A stretch of 64,000 nt of DNA, taken from NCBI RefSeq assembly GCF_000275845.1, contig NW_006766884.1, positions 265,976-329,975 on the forward strand, written 5' to 3'. A model generated the notes under the pieces. The model had not been told where the DNA came from and ran no database searches. It worked only from the letters and a program-made list of their open reading frames with translations. The stretch is from Dichomitus squalens LYAD-421 SS1. Taxonomy: Eukaryota; Basidiomycota; Agaricomycetes; Polyporales; Polyporaceae. Positions 56,238-64,000 of the stretch are shown one piece after another (position 1 is the stretch's first letter; each line of letters opens with the position of its first letter). Position numbers and translations under genes: made by a program.

Positions 56238-59200
56238 TCAGGCGAAGGGCATCCGATGCCTGAGCCCCACTGGGGTCTGGAAGCCCGCAGTGCGCTTCCA
56301 CTGCTCGAGGTCGAATGCGTTCGGAGCGGTGCTGCTAGTGCGCTCGGACGCGGTGTCGCTCAACGAAGCCCCATCCGCGCAGAAGAACGGAAGTCTCGTG
56401 CACATGCGCTACGCAGTTAGGTCAGTATCGGACCAGAACATGGGGAGAAGGCTGATCACGTACATCAGCATCTAGACAAAAGCCGTAGAGTTAGTCTCGT
56501 CACGCCTGTGAGATATGGATCCTGCACTTACAGTAGACAGGCGCGGGGATAGAAACTGATCGCGTTGCGCTGACATACATGTGGCATAACTTGAAGGTGA
56601 GCTGCTGAATGCTGTGTGCGTTGTCAGCGATAGGGATATTGTCGGCAGACAACCTCGCAGGCAGGCAGTGCACGTACTTCTTGATACCCAAACTCGCCTC
56701 GTTTGCCAAGACAATGTAGTGAGTGGGTCGACTAGCTGTGTGTATAACCGAATGTCAACGATGCAGTGAATGTGTATCGCCTTATGACTACATACTCCCC
56801 AACAGTCCTGCGTGCGATTGGAGGTAGAAGTTCTCGTAATTCGGGTTGATGATGCTATCAGCGACGAGAAGTCCGGCAGGACAATTTCCAGAGCGATCCC
56901 GGTCGTCTGGGCTGTACATCAGTGAGTACATGGATTTTGAACGAAGCATAATCATCGAATGGCAGGACGCACCGCTTCGCAAAAAAGCGGACATGATGCC
57001 TTAGGAAGAAGTGTGAGTAAATCCAACACGCAGCCAGTGGTACACAAGACAGCTTACCTCTTTGCTACAACTATGAAAATAATCTTGGACCAGAGATTAG
57101 GAGGTATTTGTGCTTTCGCAAATGCGCCTACGTGCTAAGGTCTAGACGGTCCTCTGCCGTACGAAGTCAAGAGCTTACTCTTGATCTTGGGAACCTCATA
57201 CTGAGCGACTCTGTCAAACTCGCCCTCGCTAACTCCATCCCTGAAGAACACTACTGTCTTAGGGGGTCTGTCCCACTGCGGACCTAGCTTCTCCCGGCGG
57301 TAGCTACGCCAATCACCGAGAAAACGCTGAAGAACGAAGTAATGAGCTTCACGAAGCTCGTTTTGCTCAAGGGATACGTACGAAAATCATTTCTTCCAAG
57401 TCCTCAATCATCTCCTGACGAGGCTGCTGTACGAAAGAGCAACAGGTCATGACGCTAGCTTGGGGGTCCAAAGACGCAACCAGCCCGGTGATTGATGGCC
57501 GGTTGGTGACACCCGGTCCCGGATGCCCCACATCTGCGCCTGAACACACAGTGTGTGACGGAGGTTATACCAGTTGAGGCTAAGGAACTACTCACCAACT
57601 ATCATCGCTTCTCCGAGGAACTTACTGAACCCCGGGTCGTCGATTACCGAGTTGACCCCACCGAGGCGAGCGTTGATCCTAGCAAGACAAGTGATTATCA
57701 CGATCCCACTAACCATGGCAAGAAAGTGCTTACTTCAACGCAACGTTGTGACAATACTGGTCATTGGCGCGCTCCCATTTACCACCTCGCTGTAACAATA
57801 TTTAGTGCAACGACCTTCATTCTTGAAAATTGACACATACCACGCATTGCGTTGATATGCTCCGCTTGCAATCACCCCAATTTTTGATGGCTTGGCGGAT
57901 TTCGGCTGCATCGTGGGGCAAAACGCAAATGACAAGCTCCGGCCTAACTTGGGACCCACGATCCTCGAGGACCTAAAATTATATATCGTTGAGCACGGAG
58001 CCGTGGCGAGCTATGCCGATCGGGTTCTCACTTTCTTTGGATCTGAGGGCTGGCCCCCATATATTAGCGGCCTGGCTGGGATTCCTGTCGCCAAAAGATC
58101 CTGAGTACCAGTAGACCAAGAGCAGGATCGCGAGACGTACGCAGGCCTGTATATTCATCGAGCATTGAAGGTTAACGTCATAGTCCTACCTTCGCTGCAT
58201 TGACTGGCTCACCAAGCCTCTGCAAACTCATTTCAATCTTGTCAATGAATTGTCGGACGACCTGCTCTTGGGCGCTGCTATAGTTGACGACCATCCAGGA
58301 CCGCATCACACCGGGCTTGTAGAATCGGCGTCCGACCATGTTCCAAGAGCCACCTGTGGGCTGCAGTTGCTGTATGTAATGGCTTCACTTTCTGTGCATG
58401 GTTCTGTAACACCAGCCATCGCTAACCTGACTGCCGCCATACATGAGCGGAGGAGGTGTGATGACCTCGCCGCTCAGCTCCATCGGCTCATTGCTGACGG
58501 CCATCCCAGCCTCCCGCATGTAATCCGAGTCCGCATAGTTGAAGATCTGCGGTATTTTCAGTGTACGAACGCTGCGGTATAGTCCGTGAAAGTCAATCAC
58601 GTACACCTCCAGTAACGGCCGACTTGATAGCGCCGAAGCGATGGTCCGGCTTCTGTGTCGCAAATTCAAGGAAACCCCTCTGTACATCGGGGGGAATCTT
58701 CTTTCGGAAAACCTGACCTGACCGCACGATGCAAAACTCTGCAGGGATAATCGCCGTCCTCCCGACCTTCACACCGACATACTTGGGGTATCGCACCTGC
58801 TTCCCATACTTGGTCTCGAAATGGCGCTACATAAATGAGTCAACATCTACCGTCCTATTACCGATGGTATGTCGTACCTGAACGGTCCAGCTTTCGTTAT
58901 CCTTATCAAACACCTGTTGCCCAGCTGCGAGCACGAGATCGGAGATGGGACGGGCACGCATCTTGGGCGAGACGGTGATAGAGACGACAACGCCTTTGAG
59001 GAACGTCCGCAGTTTTCGAAAGTCAGAGGGTGAGAGGGTTTGCAGTCCTCGCGAGTCTCTCAGATTGAGATATTGCATCATCGTCGTGACGAGTGGACCA
59101 CCTGTGTACCTGCATAGGGACTATTCAGCACCGATAGTATGTGGACATAACGCCTTTGCATACACGAGGGCGTGCGAGACGTCGATATTGATGATCAGCC

Positions 59201-60030
59201 CGCCCAGTGTGGGCCGCACGCTCCTATATCATCTGGAATTAGTGTGCGACGAATCTAGACTACGGAATGTCACATCACTGGAAAAAGCCTCGCCATGCCG
59301 ACAACCCGATCCTCAGGTCTTTGGCCTTACTGTCAACGTAGAACGACCGTGCATCGGCCGGGAAACCATGTCGCATGTTGGGAGCCTGTCGGACAATGAG
59401 CTGCAAGAGGCCGAGCGACTTGGCATTCATGTCCATTGCACTTGGGTCATTCGAGCTCCGCCTGCGCGTAAGCGATCTGACCGCGCTGAAAAGATGTGAA
59501 TCTCTTTGAGAAACACACATATCGAGAGGCCAGAGATGATGACTTACTCTGAATTGATGGTGGAGACTCTCCTAATAGTGACCGTGTGAGTCGGATTCTC
59601 GCTCCTACGACTCATGAACACTTGATACTGTCAAGTGGATAGGTCTCAAAATCGGCAACAAGAACGCGGTCAGTCGAAATTACCGGCACAGACGGTATAT
59701 CACGGGTGCAATACATGTTCTTGCGCCCGTCGAAGACCGGCCGGGGACTGAATGTCGTAGCGTTGTCTGTCTGGAGACGTTCTATGATTTCATAGTTCTG
59801 ACGTTTAGTCAAACAAGGAGGCTGAATGTCTGTGCATGATTGTTGAGGAGGATGACATTCACAGACACAGAGGGTGGACTATACCGACTGATAAAGCATC
59901 AGCATCGGAGGAACATTCGTGCCAATATTCAGGAGCCGAGTTACCCACTGTCGAATTGAAAATACACGGCCGACGGCGCCTGTGTAATTTGGAAGGAGTT
60001 CGTGTACACGGCTATATCACGACGCGCCAT
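56238..60030 (-). CDS. AGO: Argonaute protein, paralogue A
   Basis: Argonautes bind small RNAs and silence complementary transcripts. This gene runs from an ATG at 60030 to a TGA at 56238-56240, with many short introns and about 870 residues. The N domain starts abruptly (RRDIAVYTNSFQITQAP, then KRQNYEIIERLQTDNATTF). The linker reads SLGLLQLIVRQAPNMRHGFP. The PAZ region includes VGVKVGRTAIIPAEFCIV. PIWI shows DVGHPGPGV near 57530, QEMIEDLEEM near 57410, FFRDGVSEGEF near 57240, SRPTHYIVLANEASLG, then YYAD across an intron near 56460. These fit the catalytic D-E-D-D set of fungal slicers. The tail FDLEQWKRTAGF is shared with paralogue B. The usual Gly/Arg-rich N-terminal extension is missing. 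The junction between exon 1 and the next N-domain exon is unresolved. Confidence 0.87.
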
Positions 60031-61304
60031 CTCTGAAAGTAAACCAGGAAAAGGAGCTTTGCACAGAGCGTAAGTAGCCCTGGCGCACTTCGAGGAGATG
60101 AGAGAGACAGGAACAACAGTGAACAATTACGAAGAAGTCGATGGAAGTGGTACAGGCCGGCGGGGGGGGCGAACAAGATGTCCCATCGATGGGTGAGCTT
60201 ATATACCATGTCGAACATCCCAGATGCTAACGAATGTGAAGCAGGCTCAAGTCGGAATGCCAGGGGTGCGTCGGTGTGTCGAAGCTGGACGCGCACAGGA
60301 GCGCATTTCGGACTAAGATCTGGCTGATCCGATTTGGGCGGTTAATGACGTGGATTGCGCGAGGGAGAGGTACTCCTCCTACATTTGCATGCTGTCTAAT
60401 GCTGCGGTGGTCTCTCCGTTGACTGGCTTCCTACATTCACTGGCTGAATGCCATTTAAGGAATGCAGCCCGACATCACCGATACCAACCAAGTGCCATCG
60501 AGTTGGTTTAACTCTTACGATGTCACTGCCGGGCCAGTCATAGCAGCTAGTAGTATGATTCTGCTCCGGATCTCTGCACCACGTTCTGCCGCAGCAACTC
60601 TTCCAGCACTCCATCCTACTTCTTTCCAAACATTCTCATCAGTTCAAGCTCTTACCCTAGATCAGTGGCGCCCCAGTAAATTCGAGTGATGTCTGTAAGG
60701 TCTGTGCTGTCTGTCCTAGTATACACAGTTGTGCTCTAGGCTGGTTGTGCTGCAGGCTGCAGGCCGAGAGTCAGGCAATTGCATCAGTTACCTCCCTCTA
60801 CGTCTGAATGACACGCTCGATGAATCTGGCCGGTCTGAAGTCTGACTCAGTCCGCGAAGTCTACACCAGACCTCACTCTAGACTCAGCAGATCAAAGGGG
60901 GTTTGATTGATGTGCGTCCGGGCACGGATCCCGCAACATGCATCTCCTCTGACTCTAGGCAGCCCATCGGTCTGGGCAGAGACAGCGGCTAGCAGGAGGT
61001 ACGCTTGGATTTTCGTCTCTCCACTAATAGCCAGATGTTACTGGCACGAACATACACTGAGAGCATATAGCAGATACATTGGTATAGGTGTATAGTAATA
61101 GTCCATGGGAACGCTTTGCGAGAGATATAGCAACTGTCAGATCCGGCTATAGAATGGATGCATGCCTCCAGGGGACCATAAGGGGATACAAGAGTAAGCT
61201 TCTAGGTGGAACTAGGCGACAAACAGTACACGACATGGGATCGATGAGACGCTACAGCGACAGAAAGCAGGATGAAGAGATGAATACCACAAAATTATAC
61301 AAGA
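60031..61304. other. Intergenic region between the two Argonaute genes
   Basis: This 1.27-kb spacer holds the promoter of paralogue A and the 3' flank of paralogue B. A plus-strand open stretch at 60462-60689 is Ser/Ala/Pro-rich and ends beside a tggcgcccc sequence. No retroelement domain was found, so it is left unassigned. Confidence 0.4.
60199..60205 (-). promoter_or_regulatory. TATA box of Argonaute A
   Basis: The minus strand reads TATATAA about 170 bp upstream of the paralogue A ATG. A TATA box this close supports 60030 as the true start rather than a missing upstream coding exon. Confidence 0.4.
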
Positions 61305-64000
61305 CTAGACGAAATTGAAGCGCCAATTGTTCTTTGCATGATCGACCCACCCCGCTTGACGCTTCCACTCCTCGAGGTCAAACTCATGTCCACTCGACGC
61401 AGTGGTCGACGCGGTGTCGCTCAGGGAATCTCCATTCTTGCAATGGAATGCAAGTCGTTGACAAATCTTCTACTATAGGGGTCAGTGAATTAACCGTGAA
61501 GCCTGAGCAGGTGCCGTACATCAGCATCTACAAACTCGTCAGTGGAGCTTCATGTCACCACAAGAAAGGTTGCTCACAGTACACCGGTGCGGGTATAGAC
61601 ACGGCTCGTGTAGCACTAGCATACATGTGGCAGAGATGATACGTTAAGAGTTGGATGCTATGGAACAAAACTTAGCTGCTGGCATGTAGCTAGGCACCAT
61701 GGACTTACGTCTTGCTGTCAAGACCAGTTTCGTTAGCGAGGACAACGTAATGGGTAGGCCGGCTTGCTGCAGGGATGGGTTAATTTCATGTAGGGGATTG
61801 CATATAATTTGCGCCATGGACGTACTCCCCAGCAGTCCGCTGTGAGATTGTAGATAGAAGTCCTCATAGTTCGGATTCGTGATGTGATCATCGACCAGCA
61901 GGCCCGAGGGACAGTTCCCGGACTTGTCGGCATCTTGTGGGCTAGGGCAAATATCAGAAGCTAGTGACTTGTGAGGGAGCGATTCTGCTGCACCTCTTTG
62001 GGAAGAATCGGACGTGGTGTCTATGGGAACATCAGAGATAATCTCGTTTCAGACCTCAGAGCCTCAAACCTCTTGCCCACGATCACAAAGAGCAGCCTGG
62101 GATGATGCTGTTCGGGAATCTTGCTTTTCCTGAATGCCTCTGAGTGGGGGTGAGCTTATTATGCTGCACGAGTGTATTCGAGCTCGCCTTTGATGAGGGG
62201 TATCTCGTACTGAGCGACCTGTTCGAACTCGCCCTCGCTCACACCGTCTCGGTAGAAAAAGATGTTCTTCGGTGGAGGCGACTTCTTCATATGCATCTCC
62301 TTTTCTCTGTAGGCCTTGTACCGACCAAGAGCACCCTAGGACAGCAGGACACTGAGGCTGTACAATTATGTCGATCCTGAGGTCTGCTTACCTCGATCAT
62401 GTGCGCCAGGTCCTGTATCATCTCCAGGCGTGGGTGTTGAACGCTCGCATACGAGGCAGCAAAAGCTGCTCCAGGACTGACAGTGGCCACCAAGCCAGTC
62501 ATCGAAGGCCGTGTTGCCACTCCCGGACCCGGATGGCCAACATCGGCACCTACCGTCGGTTCGAGTGGATATACGGAGGTATCTGGCGACCAAGCGTCAC
62601 TCACCGATGACCATGGAATCATGGAGTATGTCCTTGGTGAGCGGTGAGTCGATCATGGAGTTGACCCCCATTAGACGGACATTGATCCTAGAAGGCGGTG
62701 AGCTAGCGCGTAGTTCGAGGCTAGACAACTACCCACTTCAGAGCGAGGTTGTTGCAGTACTGGTCCAGTTGGTTAGGAGTCATCCGAGGACCATTCCACT
62801 TTCCACCCCGCTTGTCCAAAGGTCCTGACATTAGCCCCATACCATTGAGTACACACCAAATTCTGCGTACCACACACTGAGTTGACACGCCTGTACTGAT
62901 GTCTCCCCAATGCTTCACGTCCCGACGACACTCAGTAGCGCTGTTGGGTAAGAAGACGAGCACAAGTTGAGGCTCTTCACCAGGTGCACACTGTGCTTTC
63001 ATGACACCATAAGCGTTGTTGAGGTCCTGCAGGACCCATTGAGCTCAACACGCGGTGCCTCTTCGGCCTCTAACTGACCTTGACGGGATCGGCGAGTTTC
63101 CCGTTGATTATGCGGGGTTGAGGTGTATCCACGACTGAGGATGGAACAATTTAATTAACGACATGGCGACAAACGCAAACCTGAAGCATTCACCCATGCC
63201 TGTTCCCCATTCAATTCTTCGCATCAGAAGAAATTGGTGCATGAGCTGGTATGCCTACCAAGCTTCCGCAGATTTGCAACGAGAGTCCTCAAGAACTCGT
63301 GCATCTGACGTTCTTCAACCCTGTCAAAGTTAATGACCGCCCAAATCTTCAAGTTGCTCCCAGGGCGCCAAAAACGCTTGTCGCGCAAGTTCCACGAGCC
63401 GCCTGTAGGAACCTGCGATACGCAAATCGCGGACATAAGCCGTCTTTGGGTGAATAGACTAGAAGAAGACAATATTACTAACCAGGCTGTCAAGCGCTCC
63501 GTTGAATTGACGGCTGCCGAATTGAATGGGGGGAGGACCGATGATCTGACTGGGGAGAGAGATAGGCTCGACATCAACGGTCATCCCGGCCTCTCGCAAG
63601 AAGTCGGAGTTCGCATAGTCGAACTGCTGCTCGGAGGGCTGAACATAATCGTCAGTGGGAATGGGTGTCGGCATTGGCTGTGTCGCTTACATTACCACCG
63701 ACTGCTGCCCGTATGGCACGCAGACGTTGGTCGGGTCTCTGCGTCGCGAACTTGAGGAAGTCAGGTTGCAGGTGGGCCGGGACCTTCCTTTTGAACAGCT
63801 GCCCGGGTACGATCTTGCACAGCTCTGCAGGTATGATGGCAGATCTTCCGAGACGCACACCGACAGCATGCTCGTGCACCACTTTGACGTTGTACTTCCT
63901 CTCGAAGTGTGTCTGCCAAGATTTCTTAGTACAAACGGTCGGTAACGTCATGTCACGTACTTTGACATTCAACCGCTCTGTTTCCGTATCGAACTCCTGT
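61305..64000 (-). CDS. AGO: Argonaute protein, paralogue B (5' end beyond the window)
   Basis: This is the second Argonaute on the same strand, cut by the right edge, so only the part from about PAZ to the C-terminus is visible. PAZ reads VRLGRSAIIPAELCKIVPG and LQPDFLKFATQRPDQRL. MID includes LVLVFLPNSATECRRDVKHW. PIWI shows DVGHPGPGV near 62540, HPRLEMIQDL near 62430, YRDGVSEGEF near 62255, SGLLVDDHITNPNYEDFYLQ near 61880 and RPTHYVVL near 61745. YYAD spans an intron near 61530, giving a complete D-E-D-D set. The tail DSLSDTAS then FDLEEWKRQAGW and the TAG at 61305-61307 parallel paralogue A. It is the same family and broad exon layout as A, though clearly diverged. Confidence 0.88.

Noticed and set aside
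60462..60689. Possible retroelement end with a tggcgcccc primer-site-like motif
   Set aside because: No long terminal repeat pair, reverse transcriptase or integrase sequence is present; one short motif is not enough.
1..64000. tRNA, rRNA or CRISPR features
   Set aside because: A scan by eye for tRNA B-box sequences on both strands, rRNA segments and regularly spaced repeats found none; a covariance-model search would be needed to be sure about tRNAs.

Overview
This window is nuclear DNA from a filamentous basidiomycete, most likely an Agaricomycete. Genes sit close together on both strands and are cut by many short GT-AG introns, mostly 45-120 nt. The protein set is fungal: Gea-type ARF-GEF, Pre6, Tfb3, Ssf1, Cyc3, Syf1, Bet4, Sft2, nitronate monooxygenase and Argonaute. 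Most models below were spliced by hand. 'Checked by frame closure' means the exon lengths sum to a multiple of three and the joined protein reads through family motifs. No transcript data were available.

Layout, 1-15 kb: alpha-arrestin (-), cytochrome b561-like membrane protein (-), 3-hydroxyisobutyrate dehydrogenase (+), an NAD(P)-dependent epimerase-like protein (+), and the large Sec7-domain ARF-GEF (-).

15-17.3 kb is a gene-free block with a 180-bp inverted repeat, a 390-bp direct repeat and a 259-N assembly gap.

17.4-29 kb: proteasome alpha4 (-), a ZUFSP-like C78 peptidase (+), Tfb3/MAT1 (-), a PKA catalytic subunit (-), a class III extradiol dioxygenase (-) and Ssf1 (+).

29-41 kb: cytochrome c haem lyase (-), nitronate monooxygenase (+), a WD40 protein (-), an unrecognised helical protein (+), splicing factor Syf1 (-) and RabGGTase alpha Bet4 (+).

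41-56 kb: a three-exon gene for a 33-residue metallothionein (-), a doubtful small gene (+), EDC4-like decapping scaffold (-), intradiol ring-cleavage dioxygenase (-), Sft2 (+), glyoxalase II (-) and a Ser/Thr-rich single-pass membrane protein (+).

56-64 kb: two tandem paralogous Argonaute genes (-). The second runs off the right end of the window.

Most genes are housekeeping genes of vesicle traffic, ubiquitin and proteasome function, transcription and splicing, mitochondria, and decapping. They form no operon-like pathway, though several lie in tight divergent pairs. The accessory parts are the Argonaute tandem, the metallothionein, the ring-cleavage dioxygenases and the repeat block at 15-17 kb. 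I found no rRNA, tRNA, CRISPR array or intact transposase gene.
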